Shown: piece by piece, positions 30,498-39,531 of the stretch
How positions within the stretch are numbered: position 1 is the first letter of the stretch
Layout: every line of letters starts with the position of its first letter
From: Pectobacterium polonicum
GTDB taxonomy: Bacteria; Pseudomonadota; Gammaproteobacteria; Enterobacterales; Enterobacteriaceae
Reading direction: 5' to 3'
Length of the DNA stretch: 64,000 nt
Assembly: GCF_005497185.1 (NCBI RefSeq)
Contig: NZ_RJTN01000001.1
Span: 372,001 to 436,000 of the forward strand
Notes under the pieces: generated by a model
Database searches by the model: none
The model's input: only the letters and a program-made list of their open reading frames with translations
What the model was told of the DNA's origin: nothing
Program-made: the position numbers and the translations under genes

Positions 30498-31552
30498 TTT
30501 TGCTCCTGATCTGATGCCGCAGCCTGTGCTTCACGCTTACGCTGTTCTGCTAAGGCATCTTTACGTTTCTGTTCGGCATTTTCCCACGCTTCATAGGCAT
30601 TCACAATCCGTGCGACCACCGGATGGCGCACCACGTCTTCGCTGTGGAAAAAGTTAAAGCTGATCTCTTCCACATCGGCCAGCACTTCTATCGCGTGGCG
30701 TAAGCCGGATTTCAGATTTTTCGGCAGGTCGATCTGCGTGACGTCACCCGTGATGACCGCTTTTGAGTTGAACCCGATGCGCGTCAGGAACATTTTCATT
30801 TGTTCGATGGTGGTGTTCTGGCTTTCATCCAGAATGATGAAGGCATCGTTCAGCGTTCGGCCACGCATGTAAGCCAGTGGCGCGACTTCAATCACGTTGC
30901 GTTCGATAAGCTTCTCGACGCGCTCAAAGCCCAGCATTTCAAACAGGGCATCATAAAGTGGGCGCAAATAAGGATCGACTTTCTGGCTGAGATCGCCAGG
31001 CAGGAAACCCAGTTTTTCACCCGCTTCGACTGCCGGGCGCGTTAACAGAATACGGCGAATATCCTGACGCTCCAACGCATCTACGGCGGCAGCGACAGCT
31101 AAGTAGGTTTTCCCCGTTCCCGCAGGGCCAACGCCGAATGTGATGTCGTGATCGAGGATATTGGCGACATACTGTGCCTGATTTGGCGTGCGCGGTTTGA
31201 TCACGCCGCGTTTCGTTCGGATATTGACCACTTTGCCATAATCAGGAACGTGTTCCGCAGACTGCTCCAGCACGCGAGATTCTTTAATCGCAAGGTGAAT
31301 TTGCTCAGGATCGATATCACCGATGACGCCACGTACCGGTGCTGTATCAACATACAGACGTTGCAGGATATCTGCCGCAGCCTGCGTCAACAGGCTTTTT
31401 CCGACCAGTTTGAACTGATTATCTCGGCGACTAATTTCGATGCCTAAGCGGCGCTCTAGCTGTTTAATATTGTCATCAAACGGACCGCAAAGGCTGAGTA
31501 GGCGTTGGTTATCTGCGGGTTCAAGGGCAATCTCTTTTGTCGTTACGTTCAA
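30494..31552 (-). CDS. ybeZ: PhoH-like ATPase YbeZ
   Basis: A PhoH-family ATPase of about 352 residues, a partner of YbeY. Walker A is [11 protein letters not shown] and Walker B is [11 protein letters not shown] choose the TTG start at 31552 because AAGAGG lies five to six bases upstream and the protein then begins [14 protein letters not shown], matching E. coli YbeZ. A frame open to 31600 would add 16 residues without similarity. Confidence 0.93.
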   Translation of the reverse strand: MNVTTKEIALEPADNQRLLSLCGPFDDNIKQLERRLGIEISRRDNQFKLVGKSLLTQAAADILQRLYVDTAPVRGVIGDIDPEQIHLAIKESRVLEQSAEHVPDYGKVVNIRTKRGVIKPRTPNQAQYVANILDHDITFGVGPAGTGKTYLAVAAAVDALERQDIRRILLTRPAVEAGEKLGFLPGDLSQKVDPYLRPLYDALFEMLGFERVEKLIERNVIEVAPLAYMRGRTLNDAFIILDESQNTTIEQMKMFLTRIGFNSKAVITGDVTQIDLPKNLKSGLRHAIEVLADVEEISFNFFHSEDVVRHPVVARIVNAYEAWENAEQKRKDALAEQRKREAQAAASDQEQK

Positions 31553-31757
31553 ATTATTCCTCTTGAGCGTTACTGTACAGGCGCTATTCTGCCCACACAA
31601 AATGAACTGTTGTCAGACGGCCTGATGTGCCCGCCCTATGAGTGAATTATTCATCGTGAATGCCCGATGGTGCAAGTCACAATAATGATATTGGGATGCC
31701 GCCTCGCAAAAGCAAATGTAAGCGCCATGAAATTGAAACTGACTGAAGGTTATCTCT

Positions 31758-31849
31758 GCCTGCCATAAAAAAATGCAGGGAACGTTTTTCAACGTTGCAG
31801 AGCAACGACCCGAAGGGTGGCAGGCAAGGATAGCCTGCCATAAAAAATG
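31758..31849. repeat. Three-hairpin intergenic repeat, copy 1
   Basis: Direct repeats GCCTGCCATAAAAAAATG (31758-31775) and the same with one A fewer (31833-31849) flank or overlap a core at 31776-31841. In the core CGTTGC/GCAACG, CCC/GGG and GGCAGGC/GCCTGCC form three consecutive hairpins. A second copy at 57208-57272 has the same three stems with different paired bases. Confidence 0.7.
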
Positions 31850-31865
31850 GGTGGCAAAGCCACCC
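31841..31865 (-). terminator. Terminator after miaB
   Basis: The minus strand has GGGTGGC and GCCACCC around TTT, followed by ATTTTTTATGG; the T run is shared with the end of the adjacent repeat. Confidence 0.8.
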
Positions 31866-31894
31866 ACAATAATATTCGAACGAATGAACGTCGG

Positions 31895-33319
31895 TTATGG
31901 CTGGTAGAATCCGACGCCGATCTCGTTCTCTTTACGGGTACGCGCAATCACGGAAGACGGTGATTCATGTACGCGCAGATCCATTTGCTCTTCGGTACGC
32001 ACCACGATGCCACGCAATGAGTTGGTATAAACGTCAACGATTTCAACATCGACAAATTTACCGATCATATCCGGCGTGCCTTCAAAGTTGACAACGCGGT
32101 TGTTTTCCGTACGGCCAGACAGCTCCATCACGCTCTTACGCGACGTGCCTTCCACCAGAATACGCTGGACGGTGCCCAGCATAAGGCGACTAAACCGCAT
32201 TGCCTGCTGGGTAATACGTTCTTGCAGAAGGTATAGACGCTGTTTTTTCTCTTCTTCCGGCACGTCATCGACCATATCCGCAGCCGGCGTTCCCGGACGA
32301 GCGGAATAGACAAAGCTGTAGCTCATGTCGAAATTCACATCGGCAATCAACTTCATGGTCTGTTCAAAGTCAGCCTGCGTTTCGCCAGGGAAACCGACGA
32401 TAAAGTCAGAACTAATCAGGATACCCGGACGCGCGTTGTGCAACTTACGAATGATGGCTTTGTATTCCAGCGCGGTATGACGGCGTTTCATCATCGTCAA
32501 TACGCGGTCAGAGCCGCTTTGTACCGGCAAATGCAGGAAGCTGACCAGCTCTGGCGTATCTTCATAAACGCTGATGATATCGTCTGTGAATTCAATAGGA
32601 TGGCTGGTAGTGAAACGGACACGATCGATCCCGTCGATGGCAGCGACCAGGCGCAGCAGCTCAGCAAAGGAGCAAATTTCACCGTCATAGGTTTCGCCGC
32701 GATAGGCGTTGACGTTCTGTCCTAAAAGGTTAACTTCACGCACGCCTTGCGCTGCAAGCTGAGCGATTTCGAACAATACATCATCACACGGGCGGCTGAC
32801 TTCTTCGCCGCGGGTATAAGGCACCACGCAGAATGTGCAGTATTTGTTGCAGCCTTCCATGATGGAGACGAACGCCGTCGGCCCTTCGGCGCGCGGTTCT
32901 GGCAGACGGTCAAATTTTTCGATTTCAGGGAAGCTGATGTCAACGATGGGGCTACGCGTACCCTGAACGTGATTAATCATTTCCGGCAGGCGGTGCAGGG
33001 TTTGCGGGCCAAAAATAACGTCAACGTAGTGCGCACGTTCACGAATATGTGCGCCTTCCTGCGAGGCAACGCAGCCACCGACGCCAATAATCAGGTTCGG
33101 ATTAAGATCTTTCAGCGCTTTCCAGCGACCAAGTTGATGGAAGACCTTTTCCTGCGCCTTTTCACGGATCGAACAGGTATTGAGCAGCAGGACATCGGCT
33201 TCTTCAGCGATTTCAGTCAGCTCATAGCCGTGCGTACTTCCCAGTAAATCAGCCATCTTTGATGAATCGTACTCATTCATCTGACAGCCCCAGGTTTTAA
33301 TATGCAGTTTTTTTGTCAT
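31895..33319 (-). CDS. miaB: tRNA-2-methylthio-N6-dimethylallyladenosine synthase
   Basis: A radical SAM methylthiotransferase acting on A37 of tRNAs that read UNN codons. The 474 residues hold the N-terminal cluster cysteines C12, C49 and C83, the radical SAM motif C157, C161 and C164 (CNKYCTFC), and a C-terminal TRAM domain. It is divergent from ubiF, as in E. coli. Confidence 0.97.
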   Translation of the reverse strand: MTKKLHIKTWGCQMNEYDSSKMADLLGSTHGYELTEIAEEADVLLLNTCSIREKAQEKVFHQLGRWKALKDLNPNLIIGVGGCVASQEGAHIRERAHYVDVIFGPQTLHRLPEMINHVQGTRSPIVDISFPEIEKFDRLPEPRAEGPTAFVSIMEGCNKYCTFCVVPYTRGEEVSRPCDDVLFEIAQLAAQGVREVNLLGQNVNAYRGETYDGEICSFAELLRLVAAIDGIDRVRFTTSHPIEFTDDIISVYEDTPELVSFLHLPVQSGSDRVLTMMKRRHTALEYKAIIRKLHNARPGILISSDFIVGFPGETQADFEQTMKLIADVNFDMSYSFVYSARPGTPAADMVDDVPEEEKKQRLYLLQERITQQAMRFSRLMLGTVQRILVEGTSRKSVMELSGRTENNRVVNFEGTPDMIGKFVDVEIVDVYTNSLRGIVVRTEEQMDLRVHESPSSVIARTRKENEIGVGFYQP

Positions 33320-33546
33320 CGACTTGCCATTACTCAGTGCGGATAAGAAAAATTCCCCTCATTTGGGGCGGGTATTGTAATCGTTCGCTGACGTTGTGAC
33401 CAGTGCTGGAAGTCGTGCTGATTTGATAACCCCTTACTTTCTATAAAAATGCGGCTTTTCTGAAAAATCCCCCGTAAATCCAGTACACTATTTTCATGCA
33501 TTTTTACTGGTGTGAATAAACCAGAATCAGAGGGGATAAAGCCAAT

Positions 33547-34713
33547 ATGCATTACGATGCGATTGTGGTTGGCGGTGGTATGGTCGGCGCGGCTGCGGCG
33601 CTTGGGCTAGCACAACAGGGATTTCAGGTTGCGGTCATTGAGCAGGATATGCCGGTGCCGTTTGATGCTGCCAGCCCGCCAGATTTACGGATCTCGGCGA
33701 TTGGCTACGCGTCGGTTGCGTTGCTGAAAGCGCTGGGCGTATGGCCGCGAGTGCAGCAGATGCGTAGTGCGCCTTATCGTCGGCTGGAAACCTGGGAATG
33801 GGCGAATGCCAGAGTGGTTTTTGATGCCGCGGACATTCACCTGCCTGAGCTGGGCTTTATGGTGGAAAATCGCGTGCTGCAACGGGCGCTCTGGGAAAGC
33901 TTACAGGAAGAAGAACATTGCCAATGTTACTGCCCGGCCACGCCGCATAACCTGCAACGCACAGATAATGGCTGGTGTTTACAGCTTGCTGATGGGCGAC
34001 AACTGACGGCTTCACTGGTGGTTGGTGCTGATGGCGCGAACTCTCAGGTTCGCCAGTGGGCGGGAATTGGTATCAGCGGCTGGCAGTATCGTCAGTCTTG
34101 TATGTTGATCGGCGTTGAGACTTCGCAACCGCAGCAGGATGTGACCTGGCAGCAGTTCACGCCGAGCGGCCCGCGTGCATTTTTACCGCTGTTTGACCAA
34201 TGGGGTTCGCTAGTGTGGTATGACAGCCCGCAGCGTATTCGCCAGCTTCAGGCTATGCCGCTGACACAGTTGGATAAAGAAATTGCGGCTGCGTTTCCAG
34301 AGCGCTTGGGTACGGTCAAGGCATTCTCCGCGGGGTCATTCCCTCTGGTCAGGCGTCATGCGCAAACCTATATCAAATCCGGTTTGGTGCTGCTGGGCGA
34401 TGCCGCGCATACCATTAATCCGCTGGCAGGGCAGGGGGTTAATCTAGGGTATCGAGATGTTGAGGCACTGCTGGATGTGTTGATAAACGCGCGTAATGCG
34501 GGGGAGGAATGGGCTTCTGAACGGATTTTACGCCGTTATCAGTGCCGTCGTATGCCGGATAACCTGATGATGCAAAGTGGGATGGATTTATTTTATAACG
34601 CGTTCAGTAACGCATTACCGCCGCTGAGCTTTGCTCGTAATATGGCGCTGATGGTCGCACAGCGCGCTGGCGTGTTAAAACAGCGCGCATTGAAATATGC
34701 CATTGGTGTTTGA
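33547..34713 (+). CDS. ubiF: 3-demethoxyubiquinol 3-hydroxylase
   Basis: An FAD monooxygenase of the UbiH/UbiF family, 388 residues, that performs a late ring hydroxylation in ubiquinone synthesis. It has the Rossmann motif VVGGGMVGAAAALG near the N-terminus and the second FAD motif GDAAHTINPLAGQGVNLG near residue 285. Synteny with miaB and the glutamine tRNA cluster supports ubiF rather than ubiH or ubiI. Confidence 0.94.
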   Translation: MHYDAIVVGGGMVGAAAALGLAQQGFQVAVIEQDMPVPFDAASPPDLRISAIGYASVALLKALGVWPRVQQMRSAPYRRLETWEWANARVVFDAADIHLPELGFMVENRVLQRALWESLQEEEHCQCYCPATPHNLQRTDNGWCLQLADGRQLTASLVVGADGANSQVRQWAGIGISGWQYRQSCMLIGVETSQPQQDVTWQQFTPSGPRAFLPLFDQWGSLVWYDSPQRIRQLQAMPLTQLDKEIAAAFPERLGTVKAFSAGSFPLVRRHAQTYIKSGLVLLGDAAHTINPLAGQGVNLGYRDVEALLDVLINARNAGEEWASERILRRYQCRRMPDNLMMQSGMDLFYNAFSNALPPLSFARNMALMVAQRAGVLKQRALKYAIGV

Positions 34714-34738
34714 TTGATGATAATGAGGACGCCGCCTG

Positions 34739-35353
34739 CTACCGCACTGGCTCGGCGGTAAAGATAATATCGGTGTCCTCATTAGTAGTTGCCGTAAAGC
34801 GAGTATTTCCTATCTGCCGAATGCCTTTAGCTGAGGTCCGGCTATCCTGAAGTAGGCCGTACATCATCTCGGTCACTTCACGGTTTTCGATATTATCTCC
34901 ACCCAATAGTGCAGAAAATGCGGCTGTGACGATTTGCAGGTTTTGTGTCGCGGTTTCGACGGATTCTGATGAAGCGCTAAATACTATGAGCCCCGTGAGT
35001 TGTTGATTTTTTTTCTCAGCCGATCCGATTAACCCGACGTGCTCATTGAAAATATGCTGAAAATCATCAACGGAATGCCCTTTCTCCAGATTAATGGTCA
35101 GTTTGAGAGGGATATTGAGTTGCGTCAGGTTGGCGTTCATTCTGTCAGCAAACTCTTGTGATGAAATCTTGAAAGAAGCGATATTAGCGGCATAAGTTGG
35201 AGCGGTGAAGCAAAACAGCAGGGCTAGACTGAGTAGCAAGGTGCTTAACTGCTCGCGTATAGCGGATTGCCACGATGGGTTGATGTGCTTTTGCCGCGAT
35301 GATACGGAGAGACTGAGATCGTGAGTAACAAAGAATGTAGATAAAACCTTCAT
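34739..35353 (-). CDS. Exported protein of unknown function
   Basis: A 204-residue protein I do not recognise. A long, polar N-region is followed by a hydrophobic core near residues 38-50 and an AxA site (TYAANIAS) near 55, so it is probably exported to the periplasm. The mature part of about 150 residues is mixed alpha-beta with no cysteine and no obvious catalytic motif. Starts nearer the hydrophobic core (non-ATG codons) are possible. It sits alone, convergent with ubiF, where E. coli has no gene. Confidence 0.65.
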   Translation of the reverse strand: MKVLSTFFVTHDLSLSVSSRQKHINPSWQSAIREQLSTLLLSLALLFCFTAPTYAANIASFKISSQEFADRMNANLTQLNIPLKLTINLEKGHSVDDFQHIFNEHVGLIGSAEKKNQQLTGLIVFSASSESVETATQNLQIVTAAFSALLGGDNIENREVTEMMYGLLQDSRTSAKGIRQIGNTRFTATTNEDTDIIFTAEPVR

Positions 35354-35440
35354 GCCGCCCTTTTGGGAAAATCGAATGATTGATTGGGATATGTTAGCAC
35401 CAGACTCTGTTAATCACAGACGATGTTAATACCAGACATA

Positions 35441-35479
35441 ACAAAACGGGGCGATGTCTTTCGACTATCGCCCCGTTTC
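35441..35479 (-). terminator. Terminator of the tRNA operon
   Basis: On the minus strand AACGGGGCGAT pairs with ATCGCCCCGTT around a ten-base loop, followed by TTG, just beyond the last tRNA. Confidence 0.8.
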
Positions 35480-35502
35480 TTCGCTGTTTTACCAGCTTAA
35501 TT

Positions 35503-35577
35503 TGGCTGGGGTACGAGGATTCGAACCTCGGAATGCCGGAATCAGAATCCGGTGCCTTACCGCTTGGCGATACCCCA
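35503..35577 (-). tRNA. glnV: tRNA-Gln (CTG)
   Basis: A 75-base cloverleaf with encoded CCA; acceptor TGGGGTA with TACCCCA, anticodon loop TTCTGAT. Last gene of the cluster. E. coli has a second copy (glnX) after this one; none is present here. Confidence 0.97.
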
Positions 35578-35583
35578 AAAATG

Positions 35584-35660
35584 TGGTGGCTACGACGGGA
35601 ATCGAACCTGTGACCCCAGCATTATGAGTGCTGTGCTCTAACCAGCTGAGCTACGTAGCC
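35584..35660 (-). tRNA. metU: tRNA-Met (CAT), elongator
   Basis: A 77-base tRNA with acceptor GGCTACG and encoded CCA; anticodon loop CTCATAA. It is identical in sequence to the Met tRNA at 36048-36124. The acceptor begins with G paired to C, as in elongator not initiator tRNA. Confidence 0.96.
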
Positions 35661-35714
35661 AAATGTACTGCTATTATCAATTCACTTCAAGAAAATCTTC
35701 TACTATCAAGTAGA

Positions 35715-35789
35715 TGGCTGGGGTACCTGGATTCGAACCAGGGAATGCTGGTATCAAAAACCAGTGCCTTACCGCTTGGCGATACCCCA
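35715..35789 (-). tRNA. glnW: tRNA-Gln (TTG), copy 2
   Basis: A 75-base tRNA with anticodon loop TTTTGAT and encoded CCA. It differs from copy 1 by a compensated pair in the anticodon stem (CTGGT/ACCAG against CCGGT/ACCGG). Confidence 0.97.
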
Positions 35790-35824
35790 ACAGAACAACA
35801 AATTTTTCAGCATGTGTTTTGAAA

Positions 35825-35899
35825 TGGCTGGGGTACCTGGATTCGAACCAGGGAATGCCGGTATCAAAAACCGGTGCCTTACCGCTTGGCGATACCCCA
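35825..35899 (-). tRNA. glnU: tRNA-Gln (TTG), copy 1
   Basis: A 75-base tRNA with anticodon loop TTTTGAT, stem CCGGT/ACCGG and encoded CCA; third gene of the cluster in transcription order. Confidence 0.97.
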
Positions 35900-35955
35900 A
35901 TCACTACAAAACACTAACAGGCTTCGAAAAGCGATGTTAAACCGAAAAGATAACA

Positions 35956-36040
35956 TGGTGCGGGAGGCGAGACTTGAACTCGCACACCTTGCGGCGCCAG
36001 AACCTAAATCTGGTGCGTCTACCAATTTCGCCACTCCCGC
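35956..36040 (-). tRNA. leuW: tRNA-Leu (TAG)
   Basis: An 85-base class II tRNA with long variable arm, acceptor GCGGGAG with CTCCCGC, anticodon loop ATTTAGG and encoded CCA. Confidence 0.97.
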
Positions 36041-36047
36041 AAAAAGA

Positions 36048-36124
36048 TGGTGGCTACGACGGGAATCGAACCTGTGACCCCAGCATTATGAGTGCTGTGC
36101 TCTAACCAGCTGAGCTACGTAGCC
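36048..36124 (-). tRNA. metT: tRNA-Met (CAT), elongator
   Basis: A 77-base tRNA, first of the cluster; identical to the copy at 35584-35660. The promoter lies 40 bases upstream. Confidence 0.96.
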
Positions 36125-36163
36125 ATCTTTTTCCGCGCCACCTTCATCGGCGTTGCGGGGCGC

Positions 36164-36192
36164 ATTATGCGTAGTTGGCCTAATTGCGTCAA
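36164..36192 (-). promoter_or_regulatory. Promoter of the tRNA cluster
   Basis: TTGACG (36187-36192), a 17-base spacer and CATAAT (36164-36169), followed by GCGCCCCGC. The near-consensus boxes and GC-rich discriminator are typical of stringently controlled stable-RNA promoters. Confidence 0.88.
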
Positions 36193-36298
36193 CTAGTTTT
36201 TTCCCGAAAAGTGCCCTCGGTGTATCGTTTGTTTGGGTTGTGAACAGTATGGTGAGAAAAGCGCCAAAAAGCACGTAATCCCAGCCAATTAAGCGTAC

Positions 36299-36323
36299 AA
36301 AAACGGGCCATGAAAGGCCCGTT
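36299..36323 (-). terminator. Terminator after asnB
   Basis: The minus strand has AACGGGCC and GGCCCGTT around TTTCAT, followed by a T run, just beyond the asnB stop. Confidence 0.85.
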
Positions 36324-36344
36324 GACTGAAGAAATTAAATCGAA

Positions 36345-38009
36345 TTATTTGTAGGCGGACTGGTGTACGCCAACCGCGCGGCCTGATGGATCATCCAGTT
36401 TCTTGAAGGATTCATCCCACTCAATCGCTTTCGCAGACGAACAGGCGACGGATGGGCCACCCGGTACGCATTCTGCCGCGCTTGGAACGGGGAACAGCTC
36501 TTCGAAGATTTCACGGTACAGGTACGCTTCTTTGGAGCCCGGCGTGTTGTACGGGAATCGGAAGCGTGCGGTTTCCAACTGTTGGTCGGTAACCTGATTA
36601 GCCGCCACTTCTTTCAACGTGTCTATCCAGCTGTAGCCCACGCCATCAGAGAACTGTTCTTTCTGACGCCATGCAACGCTGTGCGGCAGGTAGGATTCAA
36701 AGCACTCACGCAGGATGTGTTTTTCCATCTTGCCGTTGCCACACATTTTGTCGCGCGGGTTGATGCGCATCGCGACATCGAGGAAGTTTTTGTCCAGGAA
36801 CGGTACGCGAGCTTCCACGCCCCAGGCTGACATCGCTTTGTTGGCGCGGGCGCAGTCGTACTGGTGCAGTGCCAGCAGCTTACGCACGGTTTCTTCATGC
36901 AGTTCTTTGGCGTTTGGCGCTTTGTGGAAATAGAGGTAGCCGCCGAATACTTCGTCAGAACCTTCACCAGACAGCACCATCTTGATGCCCATCGCTTTGA
37001 TTTTACGCGACATCAGGTACATTGGCGTTGAAGCGCGAATCGTGGTGACGTCATAGGTTTCGATGTGATAAATCACGTCGCGAATCGCATCCAGCCCTTC
37101 CTGCACGGTGAAGTGAATTTCGTGGTGCACGGTGCCTAAGTGATTAGCCACTTCCTGCGCCGCTTTCAAATCTGGCGCACCTTCCAAACCGACAGCAAAA
37201 GAGTGTAACTGAGGCCACCAGGCTTCACTGCGCTCGTCATCTTCTACGCGACGTGCGGCATATTTTTTGGTGATTGCGGAGATAACGGAGGAATCCAGAC
37301 CGCCAGAGAGCAACACGCCGTATGGCACGTCAGACATCAGGTGGCTTTTCACCGCTTCTTCCAGCGCGTCGCGCAGCGCTTCTTTATCCGTTTCGTTGTC
37401 TTTTACTGCGTCGTAATCAAACCAGTCACGCTGGTAATATTCACGGATTTCCCCGTCTTTGCTCCACAGGTAGCTACCTGCTGGGAATTCTTTGATGGTG
37501 CGGCAAACCGGCACCAGCGCTTTCATTTCAGATGCGACGTAGAGGTTGCCGTGCTCATCGTAACCCATATACAGCGGGATGATGCCGAGGTGGTCACGGC
37601 CAATCAGGTAGGCGTCTTTTTCGCTGTCATACAGCGCAAAAGCGAACATGCCGCGCAGTTCATCCAGGAATTCTGGGCCTTTTTCCTGATACAGCGCCAG
37701 AATCACTTCGCAGTCGGAGCCTGTCTGAAACGCGTAACGGTCACCGTATTGCTGACGCAATGCTTGATGGTTATAAATTTCACCGTTAACGGCCAGAATG
37801 TGGGTGCGCTCGGCGTTGTAAAGCGGCTGTGCGCCCGTGTTGACGTCAACGATAGACAGACGTTCGTGAGCCAGAATCGCTTTGTCGCTGGCATAAACGC
37901 CGGACCAGTCTGGCCCGCGGTGACGCATCAAACGAGATAACTCCAACGCTTTTTTACGCAGTTCAACAGGATCGCTTTTCAGATCAAGCACACCAAAAAT
38001 AGAACACAT
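36345..38009 (-). CDS. asnB: Asparagine synthetase B (glutamine-hydrolysing)
   Basis: Makes asparagine from aspartate, ATP and glutamine. The 554 residues consist of an N-terminal glutamine amidotransferase with nucleophile C2 (MCSIFG) and a C-terminal synthetase domain with the PP-loop LSGGLDSS near residue 232 and SGEGSDEVFGGY near 346. Length equals E. coli AsnB. In E. coli it is followed by the nag operon, and the same is true here, though nagD is absent. Confidence 0.97.
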   Translation of the reverse strand: MCSIFGVLDLKSDPVELRKKALELSRLMRHRGPDWSGVYASDKAILAHERLSIVDVNTGAQPLYNAERTHILAVNGEIYNHQALRQQYGDRYAFQTGSDCEVILALYQEKGPEFLDELRGMFAFALYDSEKDAYLIGRDHLGIIPLYMGYDEHGNLYVASEMKALVPVCRTIKEFPAGSYLWSKDGEIREYYQRDWFDYDAVKDNETDKEALRDALEEAVKSHLMSDVPYGVLLSGGLDSSVISAITKKYAARRVEDDERSEAWWPQLHSFAVGLEGAPDLKAAQEVANHLGTVHHEIHFTVQEGLDAIRDVIYHIETYDVTTIRASTPMYLMSRKIKAMGIKMVLSGEGSDEVFGGYLYFHKAPNAKELHEETVRKLLALHQYDCARANKAMSAWGVEARVPFLDKNFLDVAMRINPRDKMCGNGKMEKHILRECFESYLPHSVAWRQKEQFSDGVGYSWIDTLKEVAANQVTDQQLETARFRFPYNTPGSKEAYLYREIFEELFPVPSAAECVPGGPSVACSSAKAIEWDESFKKLDDPSGRAVGVHQSAYK

Positions 38010-38169
38010 ACATGACTCCCAGTAATTACGAATTCGACCTCAGTGCTATTGATTTAGCATCAAAGTGCTATGGGAATTCAATATTATTTAATGAAAAAAG
38101 CGGTTGGTGTGGTGTTTCGATAATTCTTTAACGATTTTAGTGTTGATTCGTCAAATTAATGAAGGGGAA

Positions 38170-38204
38170 AGGCCGGATTTTTAGTGATTACATAATCCGG
38201 CCAG
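38170..38204 (-). terminator. Terminator after nagC
   Basis: GGCCGGATT pairs with AATCCGGCC around a loop of about 14 bases; on the minus strand it is followed by TTTCCCCTTC. It ends the nagBAC transcript. Confidence 0.7.
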
Positions 38205-38212
38205 AAAGGGAA

Positions 38213-39436
38213 TCAGGCGTTTTCGAGCAATTGCTGTAGCAGCACGCCGTTTAGCATCGCTCGTTTGACCAACGCGAACGCGCTGATAGCGGAAAGATGA
38301 TTGAGGCTGGAGACCTCAATCGGCAGGTTATGACGAAATTCTTTCAGCACTTGCGTGTTGATGCAGCGTTGAATTGCAGGAAGCAGCGTCTTTTCTGCTT
38401 CGGTAATTTCACCGGCAATCACGACTTTCTGAGGATTGAATAGATTGATCGCGATGGACAGTGCTTTGCCGAGATTGAGCCCAGCCTGTTCGATAACTTC
38501 ACGGGCGAGGGCATCACCTCGGTTTGCCGCTTTGCAAATCGTAGAAATGGTACAGTTATCGGTAGAAAGCTTGCTGGGGTAGCCCTGACCCAGCAGGTGT
38601 CGTACGCGCTGTTCAATGGCGGCGTTGGCGACGACGGTTTCCAGACAGCCGAAATTGCCGCAGTGGCAGCGATCGCCGAGCGGGTCGATCTGAATATGGC
38701 CGATTTCGCCCACGTTGCCGTTGCTGCCAAGAAAAATTTGCCCGTTGACGAGAATACCCGCACCTGTGCCGCGATGGACGCGTACCAGAATAGAATCCAG
38801 TGAATCGTGTGTGGCACCGAAATAGTGTTCTGCTAGCGCCAGGCTGCGGATATCGTGACCGACAAAGCTGGTAACATTGAATTGGCGTTGCAGGTTTTCG
38901 ACCAGTTGCCAGTTATCCACGCTGATGTGCGGCATATAGCGGACGATGCCTGCAACGGGATCAACCAGCCCCGGCAGCACAACGGAGATCGCAATGAGCT
39001 CGCGAATACGGCGTTGATGGCTGGTGATAAAGCCGCCGATGGCCTGAAAGAGTGCGGATTCCAGCGACTCCTGCGTTTTTTCTTGCAGTTCGTAGTGCGC
39101 TTCTTCCAGCGCTTTTCCCTGCAAATCGTACAGCGCAATAGTGGCGTCGTAACGGCCAAGGCGTACGGCGATGCTATGGAAAGGGCGGTTTTCGGTAATA
39201 ATCGAAATGGCGCGTCTGCCGCCGGTGGAAGCTTGCTGATCGACTTCTTTGATAAGCCCACGTTCCAGAAGCTGGCGGGTGATTTTGGTAACGCTGGCGG
39301 GGGCAAGCTGGCTCTGTTCTGCTATCTGAATTCGTGAGATCGGACCCTGCTGGTCAATCAGGCGATAAACCACGGCACTGTTTAATTGTTTAACCAGATC
39401 GACATTCCCTATCTGCGCTTGTCCGCCTGTGGTCAT
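38213..39436 (-). CDS. nagC: N-acetylglucosamine repressor NagC
   Basis: A 407-residue ROK-family regulator: an N-terminal winged helix-turn-helix (about 18-75), then a ROK sugar-kinase-like domain with the zinc motif HCGNFGCLE near residue 247. NagC binds GlcNAc-6-phosphate and represses nagBAC and nagE. It is the third gene of nagBAC here; E. coli has nagD next, but that is missing. Confidence 0.95.
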   Translation of the reverse strand: MTTGGQAQIGNVDLVKQLNSAVVYRLIDQQGPISRIQIAEQSQLAPASVTKITRQLLERGLIKEVDQQASTGGRRAISIITENRPFHSIAVRLGRYDATIALYDLQGKALEEAHYELQEKTQESLESALFQAIGGFITSHQRRIRELIAISVVLPGLVDPVAGIVRYMPHISVDNWQLVENLQRQFNVTSFVGHDIRSLALAEHYFGATHDSLDSILVRVHRGTGAGILVNGQIFLGSNGNVGEIGHIQIDPLGDRCHCGNFGCLETVVANAAIEQRVRHLLGQGYPSKLSTDNCTISTICKAANRGDALAREVIEQAGLNLGKALSIAINLFNPQKVVIAGEITEAEKTLLPAIQRCINTQVLKEFRHNLPIEVSSLNHLSAISAFALVKRAMLNGVLLQQLLENA

Positions 39437-39465
39437 TAAGAAGTTACTCGCTTAGGTTTAACTCA

Positions 39466-39500
39466 ACGTTGGGTAAACCTTATCGCAGTTTACCCAACGT
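39466..39500. repeat. Perfect 13-bp inverted repeat between nagA and nagC
   Basis: ACGTTGGGTAAAC (39466-39478) and GTTTACCCAACGT (39488-39500) are perfect complements with a 9-base loop. No T run follows on the minus strand, so it is not a normal terminator; it may stabilise the upstream nagBA message or be an operator. Confidence 0.75.
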
Positions 39501-39531
39501 ATTTCCGCTTTACCCCAAGGCGTTTCTCGTT

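Larger units (their letters stand above)
31553..31894. other. miaB-ybeZ intergenic region
   Basis: A 342-base gap without a gene. It contains the miaB terminator (31841-31865), a structured repeat flanked by 17-18-base direct repeats (31758-31849), and the ybeZ promoter region, which I cannot place exactly. Confidence 0.6.

Noticed and set aside
35503-36124. A CRISPR-like pattern of repeated 75-base blocks
   Set aside because: The repeated blocks are tRNA genes with cloverleaf structure and encoded CCA, not spacers and repeats.
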